In this document: piece by piece, positions 53,176 to 62,122 of the stretch
Position numbering within the stretch: position 1 is the first letter of the stretch
How the letters are laid out: each line of letters begins with the position of its first letter
From: Paludibacteraceae bacterium
Lineage (GTDB): Bacteria > Bacteroidota > Bacteroidia > Bacteroidales > Paludibacteraceae
Reading direction: 5' to 3'
NCBI GenBank assembly: GCA_031292565.1
Contig: JARLGW010000001.1
Location: 682,001 to 746,000 of the forward strand
DNA length: 64,000 nucleotides
Notes under the pieces: model-generated
Told to the model about the DNA's origin: nothing
The model's input: only the letters and a program-made list of their open reading frames with translations
The model's database searches: none
Translations under genes and position numbers: made by a program

Positions 53176-55995
53176 ATGAAAAAGTACCATTTTTGTTGGT
53201 TTCTATTAAGCTTAATGCTCTTTTCTGCATTTAGCTTATCAGCAACAAACTATTACGTTTCAACCACGGGTAGTGACTCTAATACAGGAACGTATGCTAC
53301 ACCTTTTTTAACTGTAGCAAAAGCTGTTGGAAAAGTAACTACTGCCGGCGATTCTGTCATTATCAGAAGCGGAACTTATGCTTCAACCTCAACGCTTAGC
53401 ATTACTAAATCAGGATCAAGTAGTAAACATATTGTAATAACCGCCTATAAACCTGATCTAACTTCGGCATCAAAACGCCCGGTTCTTGATTTTTCAGGTA
53501 TGAGCGTTGGAAGCTCAAATGTTGGCGTTGACGTTTACAAAGTTTCTTATTGTGATATCTATGGACTTAGAATTAAAGGTGCTGGAGACAACGGTATGAT
53601 AGTTGAAAATTCAACAAACAATTGCGTTTTTGAGTTCTGTGATTTCTATCAAAACCGCGATGCCGGATTTCTTATTCGCACATCATCTCATGATTGTTTG
53701 ATTTTAAACTGCGATGCCTACGCCAATGCTGATATGGGTACTGGAACTACAACCAACGGTGGAAATGCTGATGGCTTTGCTCCAAAACTAGATTTAGGAA
53801 CTAATATTACATTTAGAGGTTGTCGCTCATGGATGAACTCTGATGATGGTTGGGATGGTTATCTAAAATGTACGGAAGCCGGTCTTCCTACAGGCATGTT
53901 AACTATCTTGGAAAACTGTTGGGCTTTTCATAATGGATATTACTGGAAAGATGGCACAACAACTTCGGGTATGAATGGTAATGGTATCAAAATGGGAGGT
54001 AGTACTAATAAAGATCAAGACCACAACTTTAGAGTAATTAACTGTTTGTCCGCATACAACAAATCAAAAGGATTTGACCAAAACAACAATGCAGGTTCAA
54101 TGTATTTATATAATTGCACGGCTTACAGTAATGGAAATGACGCAACACTAACTTCACCTGCTGAAGATTTTGCACTAAATGCCTCAGTTACATATGTGAG
54201 TGGTGCCGTTACTTCTGTTATAAATTGTGTTTGTCCAAAAGGAAACGGAACCTCTTTTAAATCTGGTGCAATTTTAACTACAAATAACTTTACAGCAGCA
54301 ACTTCTAACTTTTCATCAACAGATACAACAGGTTTGAGTGCATCTCGTAAAGTTGACGGAAGCCTTCCCGATATTACTTTCATGCATTTAGCATCAACGG
54401 CAACAACCTTAATTGATAAAGGAACAGCTGAATCAGCAGTTTCTTATTATGGTGCAACCGGCATCCCATACAATGGTACTGCTCCCGATCTTGGTTGCTT
54501 TGAAACAACAAATGCTCCTTCTTTAACATTAACTTCCGGGTCAAACGCACAAAGTTTATATACAGGAACAGCTATTACAAGTATAGTATATACCTATGGT
54601 GGAACAGCTACCGGAGTTACTTTAACAGGAACACTTCCTACAGGCGTTACAGGAACTGTAAATACTACTTCAAAAACCTACACAATTAGCGGTACTCCAA
54701 CAACAGCAGGTACATATAACTATACTGTAACTACCACTCAATCAAGCGGTACTGCAGTAGTCCTAACTGGAAAAATTACCACCAGTACACAACAACCCGG
54801 CACTCTTACTTTAACTAGCGGATCTGCCACACAAACAGCTTATGTAGGTACTGCTATAAGTAGCATCGTATATACTTATGCTGGAGGAGCTACAGGAGTA
54901 ACTGTTACCGGATTACCTACAGGCGTTAGTGCTACAGTTGACTCTACTGCTAAAACGGTAACAATTAGCGGTACACCAACAGCAACAAATATTGGAAGCT
55001 ATAGCGTAGTAACAGTAGGGGGCTCAACAAATGCTACATTGACTGGAACAATAACTGTAAATGCTACAACAACACTTAGCTCACCGAGCAACATTACAGC
55101 TTCAGCCACGAATTCATCTATTTCTCTTAGCTGGGATGCGCTAAGCAATGCTTCGAGCTATACGGTGGATTTATGTAAAGCAGGAACAGGTACATCAGAT
55201 GTTACTATGTATTTTAACGCACAAAATACAACTTTAAGCACGGGAGATACAGAAGGAACTACCCTAACACCTTCAAGTAAATCAACATGTTATACACCAA
55301 CTTCTGGCAGTGCTTATAGAACAGGATCAGGAAATGACCATTCTCTTACTTTAGTAAGCACTGATAATGTATCACAATTGGTTATTGAGGGTTCTTCATC
55401 AGGTACCCTTCGAACATTAAACAGCTATTCGGTAAATAGCGGAACGGCAGTTACAACAGGTATTACACAAGCAACTGCGGCCACTTGTGGATCATACACA
55501 ATTGCAGGATTGAGTTTGAAGAAAGGCGATGTTATTAGCTTTACTTTCAGTGGTAATTTCCAAGTTAACTATTTTATAGCAACGGTAGGTACCTCTAGTT
55601 CGTCTTGTACAGAAACAACTATTACAACAAACGCTTATACTGCAACAGGTTTAGATGCAAGTACAGCTTATACCTATCAGGTAAAAGCAAACGCTAGCAC
55701 TACCGGATATGCTTCCGGCAGTTACTCTACAGCAGCAAGTATAACAACCAGTGGAACTGTTACCGATGTTAAAAATGAAGCTATAAGCAGATTAAAAATA
55801 ACTCAAACCGGAGATGCTATAACAGTGAGCGGTGCAGATGTAGCTAACTTAAACATTTACAACATCACCGGAGCTAAAATGGCTTCTGATAAGGGATCTC
55901 AAAGCATTGGCATTGTTTCTTTAACAAAAGGTGTATATGTAATTCAAGTAACTGCTAAAGACGGTTCTGTTACAAGTAAGAAATTCCTTAAATAA
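53176..55995 (+). CDS. Secreted pectate lyase, polysaccharide lyase family 9-like, with T9SS tail (copy 2)
   Basis: The 939-residue protein is a paralog of the previous gene. The signal peptide ends SLSATN. The family-9 active site is complete: D199 in GGNADGF, D223, D224 and D227 in SDDGWD, and K272 in GNGIKMGG. The spacing D199-D223 equals the 24 residues of Pel9A. After the beta-helix come two Ig-like repeats (about 450-630, SGTPTTAGTYNYT and SGTPTATNIGSY), an FN3-like domain with an inserted module (about 635-865) and a T9SS type A sorting domain (YNITGAKMASD, KGVYVIQVTAKDGS, KKFLK). The insert may bind carbohydrate, which is a guess. Confidence 0.85.
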   Translation: MKKYHFCWFLLSLMLFSAFSLSATNYYVSTTGSDSNTGTYATPFLTVAKAVGKVTTAGDSVIIRSGTYASTSTLSITKSGSSSKHIVITAYKPDLTSASKRPVLDFSGMSVGSSNVGVDVYKVSYCDIYGLRIKGAGDNGMIVENSTNNCVFEFCDFYQNRDAGFLIRTSSHDCLILNCDAYANADMGTGTTTNGGNADGFAPKLDLGTNITFRGCRSWMNSDDGWDGYLKCTEAGLPTGMLTILENCWAFHNGYYWKDGTTTSGMNGNGIKMGGSTNKDQDHNFRVINCLSAYNKSKGFDQNNNAGSMYLYNCTAYSNGNDATLTSPAEDFALNASVTYVSGAVTSVINCVCPKGNGTSFKSGAILTTNNFTAATSNFSSTDTTGLSASRKVDGSLPDITFMHLASTATTLIDKGTAESAVSYYGATGIPYNGTAPDLGCFETTNAPSLTLTSGSNAQSLYTGTAITSIVYTYGGTATGVTLTGTLPTGVTGTVNTTSKTYTISGTPTTAGTYNYTVTTTQSSGTAVVLTGKITTSTQQPGTLTLTSGSATQTAYVGTAISSIVYTYAGGATGVTVTGLPTGVSATVDSTAKTVTISGTPTATNIGSYSVVTVGGSTNATLTGTITVNATTTLSSPSNITASATNSSISLSWDALSNASSYTVDLCKAGTGTSDVTMYFNAQNTTLSTGDTEGTTLTPSSKSTCYTPTSGSAYRTGSGNDHSLTLVSTDNVSQLVIEGSSSGTLRTLNSYSVNSGTAVTTGITQATAATCGSYTIAGLSLKKGDVISFTFSGNFQVNYFIATVGTSSSSCTETTITTNAYTATGLDASTAYTYQVKANASTTGYASGSYSTAASITTSGTVTDVKNEAISRLKITQTGDAITVSGADVANLNIYNITGAKMASDKGSQSIGIVSLTKGVYVIQVTAKDGSVTSKKFLK

Positions 55996-56006
55996 GGAAA
56001 CACATA

Positions 56007-56057
56007 ATAAAATAAGAGAGGCTGATTCTACTGTAGAATCAGCCTCTCTTATTTTAT
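56007..56057. terminator. Long hairpin terminator after the pectate lyase
   Basis: A perfect 24-bp stem (56007-56030 with 56034-56057) around CTG. The arm core is AGAGAGGCTGATTCTA. Its outer AAAATAA/TTATTTT part gives a T run on either strand. Confidence 0.85.
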
Positions 56058-56086
56058 GGCTAGGATGAAATATAAAAGAGTAAATA

Positions 56087-56134
56087 TAAAAGAGTAAGAG
56101 GATGCCTTTATGAAGGCATCCTCTTACTCTTTTA
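56087..56134. terminator. Long hairpin terminator after ftsE
   Basis: A perfect 22-bp stem (56087-56108 with 56113-56134) around TATG. The outer AAAAGAGTAA unit is also present as a direct copy just upstream at about 56074-56083, so part of the arm is duplicated. It serves the converging ftsE. Confidence 0.8.
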
Positions 56135-56154
56135 CGATATATTGAAACTTAATG

Positions 56155-56835
56155 TTAAGATTCTTCGCTCATCTTTTCATTTTCAAAATGGAGCACTCTT
56201 CCCGGATAGCTTTGCAGCCAACCTAAATTGTGGGTTGACATGATAACGGTGGTTCCTTGATCTTTAATGGATACCAATAATTGTACAATTTCATTACCCG
56301 TTTCGGCATCCAAATGCCCGGTGGGCTCATCGGCCAAAATAATTTCAGGCGAATTGAGCAATGCTCGTGCTATCACGATGCGTTGTTGTTCTCCACCCGA
56401 AAGTTGGTGAGGCATTTTATAACCTTTGGTTGACATGCCCACCTGCGTTAAAACATCTTCAATACGATTTTCAATTTCAACTTTATTTTTCCACCCGGTG
56501 GCTTTCAGCACAAAAGCCAAATTATCATGCACCGTGCGATCTATCAATAATTGAAAATCCTGATAAACAATACCTAACTTACGCCTCAAAAAAGGTATCT
56601 CCCGGCGTTTCAATTCTTTCAAATCGTAGTCGAAAATTAAAGCTTGCTCGCCGGATAAAATTGGCACTTCCGCGTAGAAAGATTTGAGTAGTGAACTTTT
56701 ACCACTTCCTACCCGACCAATCAAATAAAGAAATTCTCCTTTTTTCACTTCCAGGTTGACATCTTTCAAAACAACAATGTCTGATTGACAAATGTCAACG
56801 CCAACATATTTGATTAATAAGTTTTCGTTTTCCAT
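56155..56835 (-). CDS. ftsE: Cell division ATP-binding protein FtsE
   Basis: FtsE is the ATPase of the FtsEX complex that activates septal peptidoglycan hydrolases. The 226-residue protein has Walker [10 protein letters not shown] at 40-48, a Q-loop YQDFQLL, the signature [15 protein letters not shown] and Walker [30 protein letters not shown] is a typical FtsE stretch. The FtsX partner is not in the window. The gene lies 25 bases after hisIE, so it is transcribed with histidine genes. Confidence 0.85.
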   Translation of the reverse strand: MENENLLIKYVGVDICQSDIVVLKDVNLEVKKGEFLYLIGRVGSGKSSLLKSFYAEVPILSGEQALIFDYDLKELKRREIPFLRRKLGIVYQDFQLLIDRTVHDNLAFVLKATGWKNKVEIENRIEDVLTQVGMSTKGYKMPHQLSGGEQQRIVIARALLNSPEIILADEPTGHLDAETGNEIVQLLVSIKDQGTTVIMSTHNLGWLQSYPGRVLHFENEKMSEES

Positions 56836-56860
56836 AATTATTTCAATAACCGATTATATG

Positions 56861-57460
56861 TTAATTGGTTTTATGTCTTTTCTTTAATTCACGGGCTAAA
56901 TCTTCCAGCCTGTAGCCTTTTGAAGTAAGTAATACAATTAAATGATAAACCAAATCGGAAGCCTCGTATATCAACCGGTCGTCCGTACCATTTGTTGCTT
57001 CAATAACGGTTTCTACAGCCTCTTCACCCACCTTTTGCGCCATACGATTTATTCCGCTTTGGAATAACGAGGTGGTATATGAACCTTCCGGCATTTCAGC
57101 ATGACGTTTATCAATAAAGTCTTGCAAATATTTTAAAAACATAACATCTTCCTGGTTCTTTTCGTTCCAGCAAGTATCTGCCCCGGTATGACAAACAGGG
57201 CCAACGGGATTAGCTTTTACCAAAAGAGTGTCTTGATCGCAATCAACAGCTATAGACACTAGGTTAAGAAAGTTACCACTCTCCTCTCCTTTCACCCATA
57301 AACGATTCTTCGACCGACTAAAAAAAGTTACTTTACCTGTTTTCTCGGTTTGAGCCAAAGCTTCTTCATTCATATACCCAAGCATTAACACCTTTCCGGT
57401 TAACGCATCTTGAATAATGGCAGGGACTAACCCTCCTTGTTTTTTAAAATCTATGTTCAT
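56861..57460 (-). CDS. hisIE: Bifunctional phosphoribosyl-AMP cyclohydrolase / phosphoribosyl-ATP pyrophosphatase
   Basis: HisIE carries out the second and third steps of histidine synthesis. The N-terminal HisI domain shows GYMNEEALAQT, TFFSRSKNRLWVKGEESGN, DCDQDTLL and CHTGADTCW with zinc-binding cysteines. The C-terminal HisE domain shows SYTTSLFQSGINRMAQKVGEEAVETVIEA. The 199-residue length is normal for the fused form. It follows hisA by 5 bases. Confidence 0.95.
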   Translation of the reverse strand: MNIDFKKQGGLVPAIIQDALTGKVLMLGYMNEEALAQTEKTGKVTFFSRSKNRLWVKGEESGNFLNLVSIAVDCDQDTLLVKANPVGPVCHTGADTCWNEKNQEDVMFLKYLQDFIDKRHAEMPEGSYTTSLFQSGINRMAQKVGEEAVETVIEATNGTDDRLIYEASDLVYHLIVLLTSKGYRLEDLARELKKRHKTN

Positions 57461-57465
57461 ATCCT

Positions 57466-58188
57466 TTATTTTGCAAATCTTTTCAAGTCGTTTAATTTTA
57501 TTTTCCCCTCATATATTGCCTTGCCGAAAATAACGGCAGGTACTTTGGCTTTTTCAAGTTCTTCAATATCTTCAATGGAGCTTACCCCGCCGCTAGCTAT
57601 CAAATACAAGTCGGGATATTGACCTAAGATTTTTCGGTACAACGCCACCGAAGGGCCTTGCAACATACCGTCTTTAGCAATATCGGTACAAATTACTTTA
57701 TTAAGTCCTTTGCGTTTGTATTTACCTATGAATGGCAACAGTTCTATATTAGTAACCTCAGTCCATCCTGAAATGGCCAGTTTTTCGTTCTTCACATCAG
57801 CACCTAAAATAATACGGTCAGCCCCGTGATATTTCAGCCATTTGCAAAAAGCATCGGGGTCTTTCACGGCAATGCTTCCGCCGGTAACCATAGATGCACC
57901 ATTTTCAAAAGCGATGCGCACATCATCATCCGTTTTTAGTCCACCGCCAAAATCTACTACCAAGGACGTGTTTAATACTATTGATTCCAACACACCGTAA
58001 TTTACAATATGTTGAGCCTTAGCCCCGTCCAAATCCACCAAATGCAACCGCTTAATACCGGCTTCTTCAAACATTTTGGCTACTTCGAGCGGATTTTCGT
58101 TATACACGGTTTTTTGGGCATAATCTCCTTGAGATAAACGGACACATTTTCCGTCGATTATATCTATAGCAGGTATTATTTCTATCAT
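57466..58188 (-). CDS. hisA: Phosphoribosylformimino-5-aminoimidazole carboxamide ribotide isomerase (HisA)
   Basis: HisA isomerises ProFAR to PRFAR in histidine synthesis. The protein opens MIEIIPAIDIIDGKCVRLSQGDY, with the first catalytic aspartate in AIDI; later VDFGGGLKTDDDV and ICTDIAKDGMLQGPS carry the second aspartate, and ASGGVSSIEDI the phosphate site. The ATG at 58188 fits the family; a start at 58221 would add 11 non-conserved residues. HisF, normally next to hisA, is missing: hisIE follows after 5 bases. A strong promoter lies 31 bases upstream. Confidence 0.95.
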   Translation of the reverse strand: MIEIIPAIDIIDGKCVRLSQGDYAQKTVYNENPLEVAKMFEEAGIKRLHLVDLDGAKAQHIVNYGVLESIVLNTSLVVDFGGGLKTDDDVRIAFENGASMVTGGSIAVKDPDAFCKWLKYHGADRIILGADVKNEKLAISGWTEVTNIELLPFIGKYKRKGLNKVICTDIAKDGMLQGPSVALYRKILGQYPDLYLIASGGVSSIEDIEELEKAKVPAVIFGKAIYEGKIKLNDLKRFAK

Positions 58189-58218
58189 AAGGAAATAAGT
58201 AAGTATAATTTTGACTTG

Positions 58219-58251
58219 CAAAAATACGCTTTATTTGTCTATTACACAAAA
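58219..58251 (-). promoter_or_regulatory. hisA-hisIE-ftsE promoter
   Basis: On the minus strand TTTTG (58247-58251) and TATTTTTG (58219-58226) are 20 bases apart. Confidence 0.75.
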
Positions 58252-58338
58252 CGAATACGCAATGTATTCTAAAAAACAAAAGTTGTACAAGATGAGCTTC
58301 CAATCCGTTGACTTTTTTATATAAACAAGGCTATACCT

Positions 58339-58346
58339 TATTTTTG
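58339..58346 (+). promoter_or_regulatory. -7 box for the unknown exported protein gene at 58395
   Basis: TATTTTTG lies 48 bases before the start codon. No TTG at the usual spacing. Confidence 0.45.
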
Positions 58347-58394
58347 GCATCGTATTTGATTCTATTTCTATTAAATTATTTCCAACCTCACATT

Positions 58395-59063
58395 ATGAAA
58401 AAAATTGTTTTTATCCTTGCCTGCATTTTAATGTTTCCTATCTTAACCGAAGCAAGACCGAAAGCAATGGCTAGAGCTATAAATACGTATAAAAATTGCT
58501 ACATATATGGTCAGTCCGGGCGCAACACGGCTAAAAAAGGGAGTGCAATGTGTTTAACCACTGGTACCACATACTCTATGGCCAACGCTTTTGACAAAGC
58601 CGGCATTAAAAATATCGATGTAATGCTGTATTTCGGCAAAGTAAAAAGAGATAAGAAAAAAGTATTCCATCTTTTTGCACCTAATGACCCAACGGTAACA
58701 ATTGCTTGGGAAAAAGATGGTGGAACCACCCCTTTTTGCAAATTTGAAGGGCCTAGCCGCGAACCTGATGCTTATTATGCTTTAAAAAATTGGAAAATAC
58801 GCAATGCCACCAAACTGGAAAAGGTTGCGAAGGTGAACTTTGATAATGCCTCGGGAGCATTTATAGAAGCTCTTCCTATTCATAATTCATATATAGCATC
58901 CGATATTAAAATTGGTGATGTTATATTGTTCCAACTAGCCGATAAACCGGAAAGGAAAGGATTAATAAAAGTTGTTTCCATTGAAAATGATGAGGAGAAA
59001 CCCGAACAAGTGGGTAACGGGCAATATCAACGCGTGATTGTGCATGTAAAAATAGTGAGGTAG
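58395..59063 (+). CDS. Exported protein of unknown function
   Basis: The 222-residue product has a signal peptide (MKKIVFILACILMFPILTEA) and a basic, beta-rich mature part. Visible segments are TYKNCYIYGQSGRNTAKKG, TGTTYSMANAFDKAG, MLYFGKVKRDKKKVFHLFAPNDPTVTIAWEKDG and GDVILFQLADKPERKGLIKV. I do not recognise the family. The longer frame from 58308 would bury the signal peptide, so the ATG at 58395 is chosen. It ends 4 bases before the end of a converging GH25 lysozyme gene, leaving no room for a terminator between them. Confidence 0.6.
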   Translation: MKKIVFILACILMFPILTEARPKAMARAINTYKNCYIYGQSGRNTAKKGSAMCLTTGTTYSMANAFDKAGIKNIDVMLYFGKVKRDKKKVFHLFAPNDPTVTIAWEKDGGTTPFCKFEGPSREPDAYYALKNWKIRNATKLEKVAKVNFDNASGAFIEALPIHNSYIASDIKIGDVILFQLADKPERKGLIKVVSIENDEEKPEQVGNGQYQRVIVHVKIVR

Positions 59064-59067
59064 CATA

Positions 59068-59847
59068 TTAATTGGCAACATATGCTTTTTTATACATGTC
59101 AAGCCACTCATTAAATTCAGCTTTACCAGCATAAAACACATTTATATCCACGCTCGATTTTACCCCTTCCAGTTTTCCGGTGTGCGAGTACTGCCACATT
59201 ACCCAATTAGGATACATATAATCGTCGGGCATATCGGACAGGTTACAAAGCCACAGATCATTTTTAGGAAAATTATCGCGGATTAAATCCTCATAGCATT
59301 CTTTATTGGTATAAAGCACCGGGTGAATATGTTTTCGGCTATAAATGGTGCTGTCGAACTGGTTCAGTTCCCTTATTCGTTCCTTAATAATATCTTTATT
59401 CATTGTGCGCCTATTGGAAGGTGAATATTCCACATCCACGGCAGGAGGCAAATCGCCTCTCTGATAACGCAGTTTGTTTAAAAAACAGAGAGCTTGCTTT
59501 GCACCACCATCTTTTCTAAAAATAAAAAAATGATACATGCCGGTAACAATTCTGTTAGTCTTGGCCGCCCTATAATTATCGGTATAATTTTTATCCATGA
59601 GAGATTCGCCTTCGGTAGCTTTTATGTAAGCAAAAACAATTCCTTGAGCACGAATTGCTTTCCAATTAATATCCCCGTTATGATGCGAAACGTCGATGCC
59701 TATTACCGAAAAGCCATCGGGAATAACAACATGATGTAGTTTGGAAATATCTATCTTATTTCCACTCCTTTTATTGCAATAATACACTGCAATGGCCAAA
59801 AGAAAAATAAGTAAAAATAAACGTTTTTTCGGTCTGCGTCTGTGCAT
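59068..59847 (-). CDS. GH25 family lysozyme (membrane-anchored muramidase)
   Basis: GH25 enzymes hydrolyse the MurNAc-GlcNAc bond of peptidoglycan. Catalytic residues are visible: D52 in GIDVSHHNGDINW, and D138 and E140 in PAVDVEYS. YIKATEGESLMD and WQYSHTGKLEGVKSSVDINVFY are family landmarks. The N-terminus is RRRPKKRLFLLIFLLAIAVYY, an uncleaved anchor or signal sequence, so the enzyme should face the periplasm. It may act on the bacterium's own wall or on others; context does not decide. Length 259 residues. Confidence 0.92.
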   Translation of the reverse strand: MHRRRPKKRLFLLIFLLAIAVYYCNKRSGNKIDISKLHHVVIPDGFSVIGIDVSHHNGDINWKAIRAQGIVFAYIKATEGESLMDKNYTDNYRAAKTNRIVTGMYHFFIFRKDGGAKQALCFLNKLRYQRGDLPPAVDVEYSPSNRRTMNKDIIKERIRELNQFDSTIYSRKHIHPVLYTNKECYEDLIRDNFPKNDLWLCNLSDMPDDYMYPNWVMWQYSHTGKLEGVKSSVDINVFYAGKAEFNEWLDMYKKAYVAN

Positions 59848-59981
59848 AAAATATGCCCGTGGTTAAAAAATCACCTTTCATAATTAAAAGAACAAGTAAA
59901 GCCTAACGACAAAGCTCTTACCTTGGATTATGACGTAAAAATAAAGCTTTTATTTTTACCCCTTGATCTTTATTGTTAAAT

Positions 59982-62066
59982 TTATCTTTTCAGGGAAAAA
60001 TGTCCCGTAAGCCGTTTGCCCGATTCGGGTAAAGTTATCAAATACCAATAATCGCACGAAGGCTCAGGATGCCCCAGGTAATAACCATCCCACCCGGGAC
60101 TCGTGCCACTATAACGAGCTACCCGCTTGCCATATCGATCATATATTTCAACGATAGATCCTTTGTAAATTGATAAATTCTCTATTTCCAGCAAATCGTT
60201 TATCCCGTCAGCATTTGGTGAGAAGAGTGGAGGAACTACTATTTCTGGACATTGACTTAGAACCATTAATTCTAATGTGGCGGTACTATCGCAACCTACC
60301 GAATTGGTAAAGTGTACCGTATAAGTTCCACTGGAAGTATATGTAGTTTCATTCCATGTATAAGAGTTACACGCCGTTTCCATTGTGGTAGAAGCGCTGG
60401 AATTTTTTACGGTAACAACTACATTTCCAGAGGCAGCATTGCCACATTGATCGGTTATAGCTAACAGATAAGTTGTGCTGGTAGATGGAGCAACCGTTAT
60501 ACTACTTATGTTTCCTCCATCACTCCAGCTATAAATATATGGCAAAATACCATACTTCACTAAAGCCGAAAGCGTTACACTATCGCCATTACAAATAGTA
60601 ACCGCAGAACTTATACTACTCAATTCCACCGTATGCCCTTCAAGCAGAATAATAAAAGGCTCCTCCGCTTTAATATAATTATTGGTACAAGTTGAAGTTC
60701 CGCTACATATATCATTAAAAAACTTCAAAGTAAAAGGAATATTTTGAGAGGTACAAGTAGCTGTAGGCATGCAACCGATAAGGTCGGAAGTTATATCCGA
60801 ATACGCGTCCAAAGTGCTTACAGAACCCGGTCCATTATATCTAGAACTATTGGGGTCGGCTCCATAATACACCTCGCAGTTGCCCGATTTTATGCCCCAG
60901 GTTCCATCCTTCACGGTGGCTATACCTACCGTTTGAAACCCGAACTTAAAAGATATTCCGGTAATAGTTGCCGCGGCGGGCGAAGGTACTTGCAACACGT
61001 AGTTGCAAGAATTGCTAAAACTGCCACAATCCATCGACCCCGTAATAGCAGCCAATGCCAACGTGTTAGTAGCCGTAACCAGGGGGTCTATCACAACCGA
61101 TCCGTTTACTAACCGGGAATTTAGATAAGAAACCGCGACAGATAGAAATAAGGTATCGGCGGATAACGAGTATGGGAGGTTGATAGTGGTATTCTTTACA
61201 TCACGTACCTCGTAAACCGTTGCCGGACTAATATGCAAAGCATCAGCATTATTTACCCGATAATTACATTCATCAATGGTAGAAATGTTATTCCCCACGT
61301 CAAAAGCTCCATTCGTGGTGTCTTGCTGAAACTTATCGGCAAAAATCAACTGCTCCGCTCCCGCGTAATTATTTTTATGAATAATGAAACTGGTTTTAAT
61401 AGAGCCTCGCCCCACCTTCATTTCGGCATCAATGCCGGGAAACAGATTGGTAACACGCAAGCCGTCGTCCCCCACGGTATTATCACTCCAATCGGGCATA
61501 GCCAATAGCTGTCTATGTCCATTCGTTTTCCCGAAAAGCATCCAGTTGTTAAAAAAAACGGTTCCCCTGATGGTTTTTATGTAAGCCAATTGGCGTTGCA
61601 CATCAAAGCCTACCGGTTCTTCCTGCCTGTCGGCTTCAAATCGTTTGTTTTTTTGAGGCTCCAACCGTTCATCAATAGTGAGCCATTGCCCGTTTTTTAA
61701 ATAATGTATGGCTTCTGACGATTTTACCACGTAGAATTTGGATACACTATCTTTATTCACGTATTGCTTGCTGTCTCTTGTGCGTTTATCAAGCACTTCT
61801 ACAGCCGTGGGGCAAGGAGTATATTTATCTAGAAAGCAGGTATCAGGATACTGCAAATGCGACGCATTCTTATCCGTCCTCTCTTTGTTCTGTGCTTTAT
61901 ATTTGGAGGTAAAATGAGTGCAGTTGGGGGCAGTTTTGGCAGAGTCGCAATCCAAATACTTAGAAGACACATGAGGTGCTGTTAATTGTACCTTATCATT
62001 ATCATTGCCAAGTAAAAATAGTTGACAGAACAAAAGCATTATTACTATGGCACAATTTCTTTTCAT
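59982..62066 (-). CDS. T9SS type B surface protein (gliding motility-associated C-terminal domain)
   Basis: The 694-residue protein has a signal peptide (NCAIVIMLLFCQLFLLGN), a long N-terminal part with beta structure and FNNWMLFGKTNG, LFPGIDAEMKVGRGSIKTSF, then PKD-like or SprB-like repeats at about 470-600 (TICNGDSVTLSALVKYG, YSWSDGGNISSITV). The last 90 residues are a type B sorting domain: PPLFSPNADGINDLLEI, VEIYDRYGKRV, WDGYY, DYWYLI. Type B tails are secreted by T9SS and may be anchored differently from type A. The other large surface proteins here have type A tails. Confidence 0.85.
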   Translation of the reverse strand: MKRNCAIVIMLLFCQLFLLGNDNDKVQLTAPHVSSKYLDCDSAKTAPNCTHFTSKYKAQNKERTDKNASHLQYPDTCFLDKYTPCPTAVEVLDKRTRDSKQYVNKDSVSKFYVVKSSEAIHYLKNGQWLTIDERLEPQKNKRFEADRQEEPVGFDVQRQLAYIKTIRGTVFFNNWMLFGKTNGHRQLLAMPDWSDNTVGDDGLRVTNLFPGIDAEMKVGRGSIKTSFIIHKNNYAGAEQLIFADKFQQDTTNGAFDVGNNISTIDECNYRVNNADALHISPATVYEVRDVKNTTINLPYSLSADTLFLSVAVSYLNSRLVNGSVVIDPLVTATNTLALAAITGSMDCGSFSNSCNYVLQVPSPAAATITGISFKFGFQTVGIATVKDGTWGIKSGNCEVYYGADPNSSRYNGPGSVSTLDAYSDITSDLIGCMPTATCTSQNIPFTLKFFNDICSGTSTCTNNYIKAEEPFIILLEGHTVELSSISSAVTICNGDSVTLSALVKYGILPYIYSWSDGGNISSITVAPSTSTTYLLAITDQCGNAASGNVVVTVKNSSASTTMETACNSYTWNETTYTSSGTYTVHFTNSVGCDSTATLELMVLSQCPEIVVPPLFSPNADGINDLLEIENLSIYKGSIVEIYDRYGKRVARYSGTSPGWDGYYLGHPEPSCDYWYLITLPESGKRLTGHFSLKR

Positions 62067-62122
62067 AACGTTTTTTAAAAATTTTAAGCCACCAAGTTTA
62101 AGCAGTTGTACTAAAATAACAG

